56,514 nt of DNA from MADRE2 sp964397015. Lineage in GTDB: Bacteria; Desulfobacterota; Desulfobacteria; Desulfobacterales; Desulfobacteraceae. Positions 8,682 to 17,715 of this stretch are shown piece by piece (the stretch's first letter is position 1; every line of letters begins with the position of its first letter). The notes beneath the pieces were generated by a model, which made no database searches, was not told the origin of the DNA, and saw only the letters and a list, made by a program, of their open reading frames with translations. Made by a program: the position numbers and the translations under genes. The stretch spans positions 1 to 56,514 of the forward strand of contig CAYNHL010000009.1 in assembly GCA_964397015.1 (NCBI GenBank), read 5' to 3'.

Positions 8682-9605
8682 ATGACAACATTCGTATTTG
8701 GTCATAAAAATCCGGACACGGATTCAGTGGTAGCGGCCATTGCACTTGCAGATCTCAAGAAAAAACTCGGTGAGGATATTACACCGGCAGTCCAGGGAAA
8801 GCTGAACCCTGAATCAACTTTTGTCCTCGGCAAGTTCGGTGTAGCCGCTCCTGAAGTGGTGACGTCCTTTGCCGGCAAAGACGTTTACCTTGTGGATCAT
8901 TCCGATTTGGCCCAGAGCCCTGATGACCTGGGTTCAGCCAATATTCTCGGCATTGTGGACCACCACAAGCTCGGCGACGTCACTACAGGTCAACCCCTGG
9001 AGTGCTGGATCTGGCCGGTAGGCTGCACCTGTACGGTAATCGCTTCCATGTATAATTTTTTCAAAAAGGATATTCCAAAGGATATCGCCGGCATCATGCT
9101 CTGTGCCATCCTGAGTGACACGGTTATTTTCAAGTCCGCCACCTGCACGGACACGGACCGTGAAATCTGCGACCAGCTTGCCGGAATCTGCGGTGAAAAA
9201 GATCTCGAAGCGCTTGGTATTGAAATGTTCAAGGTGAAATCAGCTGTTGAAGGAACCCCGGTTCGCGAGCTTGTTTTCCGTGATTACAAAGACTTTGACA
9301 TGAGCGGCAAGGGCGTGGGGATCGGACAGCTCGAACTGGTGGACCTTTCCATCGTGGACGGTGTAAAGGCTGACCTGGCCGCGGATATTGCGGCACTTAA
9401 ACAGGAAAAAGGCCATCACAGCGTATTCCTGATGCTCACGGACATTATGAAGGAAGGCACTGAACTGCTTATTGCATCCGATGATGCATCCGTTGTCGAA
9501 AAAGCTTTCGGTGTCACCCCTTCAGACGGCAAAGCCTGGCTTGACGGCGTAATGAGCCGCAAAAAACAAATAGTTCCAAACTTTGAAAAAGCGTTTGGCG
9601 CATAA
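8682..9605 (+). CDS. ppaC: Family II (manganese-type) inorganic pyrophosphatase
   Basis: Hydrolyses cytoplasmic pyrophosphate to drive biosynthesis. The 307-residue length and motif set fit the DHH superfamily: FGHKNPDTDS (N-terminal metal ligands H and D), VDHSD, GIVDHHK (DHH motif) and the C-terminal SRKKQIVP substrate-binding segment. No CBS domains are inserted, so it is the simple form. AGGAGG lies six bases before the ATG. A 10-bp perfect hairpin follows the stop directly, so it is probably monocistronic. Sulfate reducers need strong pyrophosphatase activity because sulfate activation releases PPi; that link is general knowledge, not shown here. Confidence 0.95.
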   Translation: MTTFVFGHKNPDTDSVVAAIALADLKKKLGEDITPAVQGKLNPESTFVLGKFGVAAPEVVTSFAGKDVYLVDHSDLAQSPDDLGSANILGIVDHHKLGDVTTGQPLECWIWPVGCTCTVIASMYNFFKKDIPKDIAGIMLCAILSDTVIFKSATCTDTDREICDQLAGICGEKDLEALGIEMFKVKSAVEGTPVRELVFRDYKDFDMSGKGVGIGQLELVDLSIVDGVKADLAADIAALKQEKGHHSVFLMLTDIMKEGTELLIASDDASVVEKAFGVTPSDGKAWLDGVMSRKKQIVPNFEKAFGA

Positions 9606-9615
9606 AGCAATTCAA

Positions 9616-9650
9616 GGGAACCGGTTCAATATTTCAAAGGACCGGTTCCC
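9616..9650. terminator. Bidirectional hairpin between convergent genes
   Basis: The arms GGGAACCGGT (9616-9625) and ACCGGTTCCC (9641-9650) match perfectly around a 15-base loop. The hairpin lies between the ppaC stop and the stop of the convergent kinase gene. T-rich tracts on both sides are short, so termination strength is uncertain, but position and stem quality support a shared terminator. Confidence 0.75.
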
Positions 9651-9652
9651 GG

Positions 9653-11641
9653 CTATTCTTTCCCTGCCTGGCTCAAGCGGCATATGGCATTGACTTTCCC
9701 GGAAAGCGCAACCATGTCAAACGGTTTGAGAATATACCCGTCACAGCCTTTTTCAACCAGCTGTTCTATTTTTTCCTTTTTACTGTAACCCGAAGAAATC
9801 AATACCCTGACAGACGGCTGTATCCGCCTGATTTCCTCAAATGTCTGCTCCCCATCCATGCCCGGCATCACCAGATCGAGAATCACCATGTCAAAGTTTT
9901 TATCAGGCGCTTTTATGGCTTCTATCGCTTCTTCTCCGCCGGTGACTGCCGTGACCCGGTATCCCATTGCAGTCAGCATTTCAGAGCATACTTCAATAAC
10001 CCCTGGTTCATCATCGACCAGCAGGATATTTCCCCTGCCGCAGATAACCGTCTGTTCCGGGTCGGGCTCTGTCATGGGATCTGCGCTTGTTTCCTGCGCA
10101 GGAAGAAAAAAGGAAAACAGGCTGCCCCGGCCGGGAACGGAGTCCGCTTTTAAAATACCGTTGTGGCTCTTGACAATCCCATAGGCAGTGGCCAATCCGA
10201 GCCCGGTTCCTTTTCCCTTCTCCTTGGTCGTAAAAAAGGGATCAAATATCTGGTCGATAATATCCTTTGAGATGCCGCACCCGGTATCGGACACCGTCAC
10301 TTTCACATGACATCCCGCCTGCTTGAGCCCGAATTCCTTGATGGAGTCCTCTGGAATCAAAACATTTTCAGATGACACATTGATGGTCCCGCCCGCCGGC
10401 ATGGCCTGCAAAGCATTGACAAACAGGTTCATCAGAACCTGCTTGATCTGATCTTCATCAGCCTGCACACCCCACAGGTCAGGGGCAAGGTCCAGTGTGA
10501 TCACGATATCTTTTTTGGTTCTGCCGAACATATCGACCGAAAGTTTTAAAAGGTTGTTGAGATCGATCACATGTGTTTCATCAAGGCCTTTCTGGGCAAA
10601 CCCCAGCAACTGGCCGGCCATCCGGGCACCGCTGTGAATATAGGTTTCGATCCGGTTGAAACGTTCATATTCTTCCGAATCCGGGTCAAGCCCTTTTTTT
10701 GCCAGGGAAACATGGCCCTGGATGCCCATAAGGATATTGTTGAAATCATGGGCTATGCCGCCGGCAAGTGTTCCAATGGCCTGCATTTTCTGGGATTGAC
10801 GAAGCTGATCCTCCAGCTGTATCCTTCGTGAAATATCTCTTGCCACGCAGTATATACCTAAAACCACCTGGGACCGGTCCTCTGAAGGCATGGTCATGGA
10901 AATGGCCTTGAGCTCGACAGACATATAAGAATTTACACCGAACAGGGGGCTGCCAGGGTCGCGGGAACTTTCGATCCTTTTCAAACGAAGGTGAAGACTT
11001 GTATCGCCTCCCCTTGGTTTACCGGAGGAATGCAGCCTATCCAGTCCTGACAGTTTTGGCACATCATCGGGATGAAGAATGCTGGAAAAATGCCTGTGGA
11101 TCAATTCTTTTTTCTTTATTCCCAGCAGGTGTTCGAACTGATTGTTCACAAAGGTAAAGCAATAATCCAGGTCCAGGGTGAAAATGAGGTCCGGGGAATG
11201 GTTGACCATGTATTCATACTGTCTTTGGGCTGCAGCCAGCCGTGCTGTGACATGCCGGTTTTCACAAAGAAGTTTTTTCTGGCTCAATGCGTTCTTGACT
11301 GCCTTGACCAGATCCTCACAGGAAAAAGGTGTGACAAGATAATCCCATGCTCCCTGTTTCAGGGCCTTGACCGATGTTTCCACTGTTGCGGTCCCGGTAG
11401 TCATAATGACAACGAGATCTTTGTCAATGGCCAGCATACGGGCCATTAGATCAAATCCGGAGGCTTCGTTCAAATCTATCTGGAGGATTACCAGGTCAAA
11501 CCCATTGCAGCGCACCTGGTCCATTGCCCTGACGATTGTCTTTTCGCCCGTAATTTCAAAACCCTCGGGCTTCAGGCAACAGCCTGCCTTATCGATATTG
11601 GCCTGCTCAGTATCAACGACAAGTATCCTTTCAGATCCCAT
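9653..11641 (-). CDS. REC-PAS-HisKA-HATPase-REC hybrid histidine kinase
   Basis: A 662-residue soluble signalling protein with no membrane helix. Order: receiver-like domain (about 4-125), PAS (about 140-270, SPDLIFTLDLDYCFTFVN), HisKA with the phosphorylated His in GGIAHDFNNIL, HATPase with N box NLFVNALQAMP, DTGCGIS, F box DPFFTTK and GTGLGLA, then a C-terminal receiver with the acceptor in VILDLVMPGMDG and the lysine in LKPFD. The N-terminal receiver is degenerate: the acceptor position is Gln54, the first acidic pair reads D10-T11, and the usual lysine is Thr104, so it probably senses or dimerises without phosphorylation. The kinase is downstream of, and probably co-transcribed with, the RnfB-GltD fusion gene, 65 bases apart. 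Signal and output are unknown. Confidence 0.88.
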   Translation of the reverse strand: MGSERILVVDTEQANIDKAGCCLKPEGFEITGEKTIVRAMDQVRCNGFDLVILQIDLNEASGFDLMARMLAIDKDLVVIMTTGTATVETSVKALKQGAWDYLVTPFSCEDLVKAVKNALSQKKLLCENRHVTARLAAAQRQYEYMVNHSPDLIFTLDLDYCFTFVNNQFEHLLGIKKKELIHRHFSSILHPDDVPKLSGLDRLHSSGKPRGGDTSLHLRLKRIESSRDPGSPLFGVNSYMSVELKAISMTMPSEDRSQVVLGIYCVARDISRRIQLEDQLRQSQKMQAIGTLAGGIAHDFNNILMGIQGHVSLAKKGLDPDSEEYERFNRIETYIHSGARMAGQLLGFAQKGLDETHVIDLNNLLKLSVDMFGRTKKDIVITLDLAPDLWGVQADEDQIKQVLMNLFVNALQAMPAGGTINVSSENVLIPEDSIKEFGLKQAGCHVKVTVSDTGCGISKDIIDQIFDPFFTTKEKGKGTGLGLATAYGIVKSHNGILKADSVPGRGSLFSFFLPAQETSADPMTEPDPEQTVICGRGNILLVDDEPGVIEVCSEMLTAMGYRVTAVTGGEEAIEAIKAPDKNFDMVILDLVMPGMDGEQTFEEIRRIQPSVRVLISSGYSKKEKIEQLVEKGCDGYILKPFDMVALSGKVNAICRLSQAGKE

Positions 11642-11706
11642 GGACGCAACTATTTTTATACAGTGCGGGTCTCACCACGGCGGCCGAAACCAGATCAAAA
11701 GGATTG

Positions 11707-13758
11707 TCAATTTTCTGTTTCGTTTTCATAGCACAGCAGTCCGCACCTGAGGCACCGGCCGGCTTCCTGAAGGGCTGTTTCTTCTGAAAAACCTTGACCA
11801 TCCGGCTGATCCGAACCTGTCTTCGCTCCCACGACATGCCTTGGTACCACCGGTACAAGTTCCAGTTTATCCACATCCTGAAGCACGGAATATCTTGTGA
11901 TCAGGTTGGATGTGTCCTGGAAGGGAATTTCATGAACGACATGATGAATGGCGGCTGCGGCTTTCCGGCCTCCGTTGATGGCTGCTACCACGGAATGATA
12001 CTCACTGATGACATCGTGGGGAGACAGCAGTCCGATTTCCTGCCTGTTTTCAGGAGGCTTGACCAGTTCGACAGCCTGCCAGTCTTCTTGTGTCTCCATT
12101 GGAGGGATATACCCCGGATCCGACTGAAGGTCGGTTGTTTCCTTTTCATGGCGAATCGAAAAAACCAGCTCGGGGAAACGGCCGGAGGCCAGCAGGAGGG
12201 TATCTGTGACTATATGTTTTGTTTCGCCTGTTTCAAGATCCATGCATTCAAGCCCGGTCAACCTGTCTTTGGTTCCTGTCATCCGGGTGATTCCGGCACG
12301 TTGAATGATTGTTACACCCTGGCCGGACAACTTTTTCAGCATATCTTCATCCATTGACTGACCTGGTGCTTTTCTGGAAACCAGGGTAATCTCTTTTACC
12401 CCTGCTTTATGCAGGCATTCCACTGCTTCAAGGGCGGAACTTTCACCACCTGCGATCACTGCGCGAGCTCCTAATTTACCCTTCAGAACATTGCGGGTCT
12501 CGCTGCGGAGCAGGTCAATCAAAAGCCAGGTACCCGGAATTACACTGGTTACATCATCGGCTTCATTCCTGGAAAGCCGGCTGTCCCATCCGCCGGTGGC
12601 GGTAAAAACAGCATCATATCCCTGGGCAAGCAGATCCCAGATGCTGAAATCTCTTCCAGCCTTCATCCCGGTTTTCATATCAACTCCCATGGCGGCAACG
12701 CCCTGGATATCCCATTCAAGGATATCCATTTGGAGCCGTTTTCTGGAGATGGCTTTCAGCAGGATGCCGCCCATTTTATCAGTGCCTTCAAACACGGTGA
12801 CATCGTGACCGAGCCGGGCTGAAAAATAAGCGGTGGAAAGCCCTTCCACGCCGCCACCGACAACAGCCACCCGCTTTGAGCTTGCAGGCGCTTTATAGGG
12901 CACGGCACGGTCACTGCCCGACATGTCGTAATCACAGACAAAGCGCTTCAACTGGTTGATGGCCACGGATTCATCCTGAATCAGTCTGCGGCAGTTCATT
13001 TCACACGGTGCAGGGCAGATCCTGGAAATTACGGTTGGGAAAGGATTCCTTTCCTTTATCACCATAAGGGACTGTTTATAGTCCCCTTTTTTGATAAGCC
13101 TGATATACTCCCGTATATCGATACCGGTCGGGCAGGCTCTCTGGCATGGAGTCACGCAGTCATTGAGTGTATATTCACGCATTATCCTGCGGGTTACGGA
13201 TGTAAGCCGGATAATTCCCTTGGGGCAGATTCGTTCACAGGCTCCGCATCCGGTACATTTTTCTACATCCACTTCAGGAAGGCCGTCCGTTCCGATTTTC
13301 AGTGCACCGAACATGCATGCCCTGACACAGGTCCCAAGACCCAGACACCCGATCCTGCAGGTTTTCATCCCGCCGAAAAGCATGACAGCCGCCCGGCAGT
13401 CAGACACGCCGGCATACCTGTAGTCGATATCGGAATTCTCGAGGTTGTAGTAACACCCGAGATCGGCAAATTCCGGTTCTTTTTCAGTCATGGAAACACC
13501 CATGATTTCGGCTATGGCCAAAGCTACATCCTCACCTGCGGCCACGCATGAATTCACATCCGCCTCTCCTCTTACCACGGCCTCTGCATTGGCGCCACAT
13601 CCCGGCAGGCCGCATCCCCCGCAGTTGGCACCCGGCAAAACATCTGTAATGGCAACTACCTTAGGATCTTCATATACATAAAAGGTTTTGGACGCAACGG
13701 CGAGCACAGCTCCCATGGTAATACCCAGTCCACCCATCAAGACAATAGATTCGAGCAT
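11707..13758 (-). CDS. RnfB-like iron-sulfur protein fused to a GltD-type FAD/NAD(P) oxidoreductase
   Basis: 683 residues. The N-terminus is an RnfB-like hydrophobic helix (1-25), then the RnfB Fe-S motif C46-x2-C49-x4-C54-x16-C71, then ferredoxin-type clusters (CRIGCLGLGTCVRAC and CTGCGACERICP, about 130-185). From about 195 it becomes a glutamate-synthase-small-subunit-like module: four-cysteine N-terminal segment, FAD motif VAVVGGGVEGLSTAYF (about 293) and a second nucleotide motif VIAGGESSALEAVECL. It ends with CLRCGLLC. It likely passes electrons between ferredoxin and NAD(P)H, possibly at the membrane. No rnfCDGEA genes are near, so this is not an Rnf complex. It lies divergent from fdhA across 216 bases. 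Direction and partner are inferred, not shown. Confidence 0.85.
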   Translation of the reverse strand: MLESIVLMGGLGITMGAVLAVASKTFYVYEDPKVVAITDVLPGANCGGCGLPGCGANAEAVVRGEADVNSCVAAGEDVALAIAEIMGVSMTEKEPEFADLGCYYNLENSDIDYRYAGVSDCRAAVMLFGGMKTCRIGCLGLGTCVRACMFGALKIGTDGLPEVDVEKCTGCGACERICPKGIIRLTSVTRRIMREYTLNDCVTPCQRACPTGIDIREYIRLIKKGDYKQSLMVIKERNPFPTVISRICPAPCEMNCRRLIQDESVAINQLKRFVCDYDMSGSDRAVPYKAPASSKRVAVVGGGVEGLSTAYFSARLGHDVTVFEGTDKMGGILLKAISRKRLQMDILEWDIQGVAAMGVDMKTGMKAGRDFSIWDLLAQGYDAVFTATGGWDSRLSRNEADDVTSVIPGTWLLIDLLRSETRNVLKGKLGARAVIAGGESSALEAVECLHKAGVKEITLVSRKAPGQSMDEDMLKKLSGQGVTIIQRAGITRMTGTKDRLTGLECMDLETGETKHIVTDTLLLASGRFPELVFSIRHEKETTDLQSDPGYIPPMETQEDWQAVELVKPPENRQEIGLLSPHDVISEYHSVVAAINGGRKAAAAIHHVVHEIPFQDTSNLITRYSVLQDVDKLELVPVVPRHVVGAKTGSDQPDGQGFSEETALQEAGRCLRCGLLCYENETEN

Positions 13759-13820
13759 AGTTATTCCTTTTTTATAAGGATGGTCTTCAATATCTTTTTA
13801 TCAGCAAACAAATCGACTAT

Positions 13821-13850
13821 TGTATAATCATCCCGGCGTTAAAATGTCAA
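13821..13850 (-). promoter_or_regulatory. Likely sigma70 promoter of the RnfB-GltD gene
   Basis: On the minus strand TTGACA (13850-13845) is followed after 18 bases by TATACA (13826-13821). A purine-rich AAGGAA lies just before the ATG at 13758. The two promoter motifs in this intergenic stretch face away from each other, so the fusion gene and fdhA could be regulated together. Confidence 0.6.
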
Positions 13851-13884
13851 TGGCATCCGCCTAAAAATTTTATTTCCGGCTGGA

Positions 13885-13913
13885 TTGACATCATACTGCC
13901 GATATTATATTAA
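13885..13913 (+). promoter_or_regulatory. Likely sigma70 promoter of fdhA
   Basis: TTGACA (13885-13890) and TATTAA (13908-13913) are separated by 17 bases, about 60 bases before the fdhA ATG. The downstream leader contains GAGAG close to the start as ribosome-binding site. No operator could be named. Confidence 0.6.
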
Positions 13914-13974
13914 AGTGTCGATACCGCTACATAACCTATAACAGCATAAGGCCGAATCTTCTGAGAGTATAATT

Positions 13975-16740
13975 ATGGAAAAGACAATAACACTCAATGA
14001 TGTGCCGCTGATCTTCACCCCGGGCGAAACCATTCTCGATGTCGCCCTGAGACACGATATCTTCATTCCCACACTTTGTCACCTCAAAAATGCGACTCCC
14101 TCAAAGACATGCAGGGTCTGCGTCGTCGAACTCAAGGGGAAAAAAGAACTGGTAGAAGCCTGTGCTACACCAGCGGAACCGGATATGACCATTTATACGG
14201 ATTCCCCGGCGGTAATCAGGGAACGCAAAGTCATCATCGGCAATCTGCTGAACAGCGGAAACCATAACTGTGCTATCAGAAGCATGGAATCCGATACCTG
14301 GACACAGTTTCAGATGCAGGTTCTCAAGGCGGATCAAAAAAATGAACTTTGTCCTGTATGGGGTGACTGTGAACTCCAGGATCTGGCCTATATGTACCAG
14401 GTTCAGACCTCGGCATCAGATGCCTCGCCCTGCCTGTACGCCACTGAGAGGGCCAACCCCTTTATCATCCGTGATTTTTCCAGGTGTATCCTGTGCGGCC
14501 GCTGTGTAAAAGCCTGTAATGAAATCCAGGTGAACAATGCCATTGAATTCGGTTACCAGGGCCTTGAAGCTAAAATAATAGCAGGAGAAGATGTCCCGCT
14601 CAAAGACTCTGAATGTGTTTTCTGCGGTGAATGTCTCCAGGCATGCCCTGTCGGAGCCCTGGTTCCGGAACGGTCATTCAGGCATGAGCGTTTTGTGGAC
14701 ACAAAGACTGTCAGGACTACCTGCTCTTATTGCGGCGTAGGATGCCAGATGGATGTCTATGTCCAGGACAATAAAATTGTCAAAATAGACGGCGCGGACA
14801 AGGACCTGCCGCCAAACAACGGCAGCCTCTGTGTCAAGGGCCGTTTCGGATACGATTTCGTGGCGGACGAGAACCGCCTGACAACCCCGATGATACGTAA
14901 AAACGGCGAGCTGGTAAAAGCCTCCTGGGAGGAAGCCATCAATCTTGTGGCTGAACGCTTCACCCGGATCAAGGAGACGGCGGGCCCGGACAAAATGGGG
15001 GTACTGACATCGGCAAGAGCGACCAATGAAGACAATTACATATCCCAGAAATTTACAAGGGCCGTGCTAAAGACAAACAATATCGACCATTGTGCCCGAC
15101 TGTGACATTCTTCCACTGTAGCCGGTCTGGCTGCAAGTTTTGGAAGCGGTGCCATGACAAACACCATTGCCGATATTGAAACCTCCGATGTAATCCTGGT
15201 GACAGGGTCCAACACTACGGAAAATCACCCGGTGATCTCCACGTTCATCAAAAGGGCTGCCAAAAAAGGAAAAACACTTTTTGTGGTGGAACCCAGAAAG
15301 ATAAAACTCACCGAACACGCACAAAAATGGCTCAGGCCCCAGCCGGGAACCGACATTGCCTGGATCAACGGCATGATGCATGTCATAATCAAAGAGAACC
15401 TCCAGGACAAGGAATTCATCGAAAACCGGACGGAGAACTTTGAAGCCCTTAAAGCCGCCATCGAAGATTATACCCCTGAGAAAGTAGAAACCATAACCGG
15501 CATCAAGGCACAGGATCTTGTCGAAGTGGCAAGGGAATTTGCCAGGGCAAAAGCCGCCAGCATCTGCTACTGCATGGGCATAACCCAGCATACCTGCGGT
15601 ACTGACAACGTCAAGTCCCTTGCCAACCTTTCCATGCTGTGCGGACACCTGGGCAAGCCCGGAGGCGGCGTAAACCCCCTGCGGGGCCAGAACAATGTCC
15701 AGGGAGCCTGCGATATGGGCGGGTTGCCCAATGTGTTCACCGCCTACCAGAAAGTTGAAGACGATGCAGCCAGATCGGGATATGAAGCAGCCTGGGATAT
15801 TACCGGCCTGTCTTCGACCCCGGGCCTGCCGGTTACTGAAATGGTTGAAAAAGCCTATCAGGGGGACTTTAAGTCTTTGTATATCATCGGAGAAAACCCG
15901 CTGGTATCCGACCCGGACCTGAACCATGCAAAAAAAGCATTTGAAAAACTTGATTTTTTGGTGGTACAGGATATTTTCCTTACTGAAACAGCTCAAATAG
16001 CCGATGTGGTGCTTCCGTCAAAATGCTTTGCTGAAAAAGACGGGACATTCACCAATTCCGAACGGCGGGTACAAAGGGTCAGACAAGCGGTCGAAGCCCC
16101 GGAAGGCGCGTGGGAAGACTGGCAGATCATCTGTGCCATCGCTGAAAAAATGGGCTATGCCATGCACTATGAAAGAGCTGAAGACATTTTTACCGAAATT
16201 GCACAAGTCACTCCATCATACCATGGTATTACCTGGGAGCGGATAGAGCATATCGGTATACACTGGCCCTGCCCCAACTCAACCCATCCGGGCACCCCCA
16301 TTCTTCACACGAAAGCATTCACCCGCGGCAAAGGACTTTTCCATGCCATAGAACATGTTCCTCCGGCAGAACAGACTGATGACGATTATCCGTACATCCT
16401 GACCACCGGACGCGTCCTGTATCATTACCATACCGGAAGCATGACCATGAAAACCCGCGGCCTGAACACCCTTGCCCCTGAATGTTTTGTGGAGATTTCA
16501 GCTGCGGATGCCCTCAAACTGAAGCTTGAAAACGGAACCATGGCAGATGTCTCATCGCGCAGGGGATCCATAAAGGCCAGGGTAAATGTCTCTGACCGGG
16601 CTGTTGAAGGAACGGTTTTTATCCCGTTTCACTTTGCCAGCGCCGCTGCCAATGTACTGACCAATGCCTCGCTGGACCCCACGGCTAAAATACCTGAACT
16701 CAAGGTCTGTGCAATCCGTCTTGAGCCTTCTGCTGCCTGA
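13975..16740 (+). CDS. fdhA: Selenocysteine-containing formate dehydrogenase catalytic subunit
   Basis: One frame of 922 codons including an in-frame TGA at 15103-15105, read as selenocysteine 377. Domains: NuoG-like [2Fe-2S] ferredoxin (1-80), a His/Cys cluster segment (NHNC, LCPVWGDCELQD), two [4Fe-4S] motifs (CILCGRCVKAC and CVFCGECLQACP), the molybdopterin-enzyme Fe-S motif CSYCGVGCQMD, then the Mo/W-bis-MGD body. Sec sits in CARL-Sec-HSSTVAGL, the active-site context of FdhA, with HSST supplying the catalytic His. The C-terminal cofactor domain (TTGRVLYHYHTGSMT) is intact. It interconverts formate and CO2 with electrons passed along the N-terminal clusters, feeding or draining the C1 branch. 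No NuoEF-like partner follows; the nearest redox partner is the divergent RnfB-GltD fusion. The 3' end overlaps rluD by 41 bases tail to tail. Confidence 0.95.
15106..15150 (+). promoter_or_regulatory. bSECIS element for Sec377 of fdhA
   Basis: Right after the UGA, CTTCCA (15110-15115) pairs with TGGAAG (15141-15146), and GTAGCC (15118-15123) pairs with GGCTGC (15129-15134) with one G-U pair. The apical loop is GGTCT (15124-15128), 18 bases after the UGA. The same loop sequence and distance are known from Escherichia coli fdhF. This is what recruits SelB with Sec-tRNA. Confidence 0.92.
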
Positions 16741-17659
16741 ACTGCTGCAGCACACGGTTAAAATCATCAGGCAGGGGGGCTTCAAACCTTAGACGGATAC
16801 CGGAATAAGGATGCCTGAAGCTGATTTTCCAGGCATGGAGAAGCTGTCTTCCTACCTTTGAATTCCCGGCCCTGCGATTACGCCGGGTCTGATAGACCCG
16901 GTCACCCATGACTGGATATCCTGCAGCATATAAATGAACCCGGATCTGGTGAGTACGGCCGGTTTTCAACACCGCCTCGATCAATGCAGCAGTGTCGAAC
17001 CGCTCTTTGACATGCCAAAGGGTTATGGCCGGTTTCACTGACGTGGTGCTGACAGACATCATTTTGCGCTTGACCGGGTGCCGGCCGATGGGCAGTTCAA
17101 TCTTCCCTGATTCCGGGCCCGGATTTTTGTCCACCACTGCCAGATAACGCTTATCCACCCTCCGCTGTTTGAACTCTTTCAATAAAAATAAAAGCGACTG
17201 TCTTGTCTTTCCAACTACCATCACACCGCTGGTATCCTTGTCCAGGCGATGGACTATACCGGTCCGGACAGGATCATCAGCTGACGCGGCAATGGAAGGG
17301 TCATGGTTCAGCAGGGCATGGACCACTGTGCCTGTTTCATTCCCCGCACCGGGGTGCACCACAAGCCCGGCTGGTTTGTTGATCACCATCAGGTGAGGGT
17401 CTTCATACAGGATATCCAGGGTGACAGGTTCAGGTATAATGGAGAGAATGGCTTTTTCATTGTCCCGTCGACCCGTGATATGGTCTCCGGTCTTGACCCT
17501 GTATGACGGCTTTTTATGCATGCCTGCCACGAAAAGATCCCCGTGGAGGATCCATTCACAAGCCTGACGCCGTGAACAGCGGTCAAAAATCCTTGAAATC
17601 AATATGTCCAGCCGCATATTTTCATATGCCGGCGGCACTGAATAATCAATATACATCAT
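16700..17659 (-). CDS. rluD: RluD/RluA-family 23S rRNA pseudouridine synthase
   Basis: 319 residues from ATG 17659 (17656 is also possible). An upstream ATG at 17692 lies inside the terminator stem of carD, so it is rejected as start. An S4-like N-terminal RNA-binding segment (RLDILISRIFDRCSRRQACEWI) is followed by the catalytic domain with the HRLDKDTSG motif carrying the active-site Asp, YLAVV and the LKTGRTHQIRVH motif. The family isomerises uridines in 23S rRNA helix 69 or other RNAs; which site is used cannot be told, so the symbol is tentative. No Shine-Dalgarno is seen at this start. The gene overlaps the end of fdhA by 41 bases on the opposite strand. Confidence 0.85.
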   Translation of the reverse strand: MMYIDYSVPPAYENMRLDILISRIFDRCSRRQACEWILHGDLFVAGMHKKPSYRVKTGDHITGRRDNEKAILSIIPEPVTLDILYEDPHLMVINKPAGLVVHPGAGNETGTVVHALLNHDPSIAASADDPVRTGIVHRLDKDTSGVMVVGKTRQSLLFLLKEFKQRRVDKRYLAVVDKNPGPESGKIELPIGRHPVKRKMMSVSTTSVKPAITLWHVKERFDTAALIEAVLKTGRTHQIRVHLYAAGYPVMGDRVYQTRRNRRAGNSKVGRQLLHAWKISFRHPYSGIRLRFEAPLPDDFNRVLQQFRQQKAQDGLHRP

Positions 17660-17692
17660 TAAAAATGCCGGTGGAAAAACATCCACCGGCAT
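17660..17692 (-). terminator. Intrinsic terminator after carD
   Basis: On the minus strand a perfect 10-bp stem, ATGCCGGTGG with CCACCGGCAT (17692-17683 and 17674-17665), is followed directly by T residues. It ends the carD transcript a few bases before the rluD start, so rluD needs read-through or its own promoter. Confidence 0.85.
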
Positions 17693-17715
17693 AAAAAACT
17701 TTCATTTAAGAAAAT

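Noticed and set aside
11707..13758. Part of an Rnf complex
   Set aside because: No rnfC, D, G, E or A gene is near; the protein is an RnfB-GltD fusion on its own.
13975..15105. Truncated formate dehydrogenase pseudogene
   Set aside because: The TGA is in the known Sec position and is followed by a SECIS hairpin; the frame continues with conserved FdhA sequence to 16740.
17660..17692. Upstream ATG for rluD
   Set aside because: It lies within the terminator stem of carD and adds residues not typical of the family.
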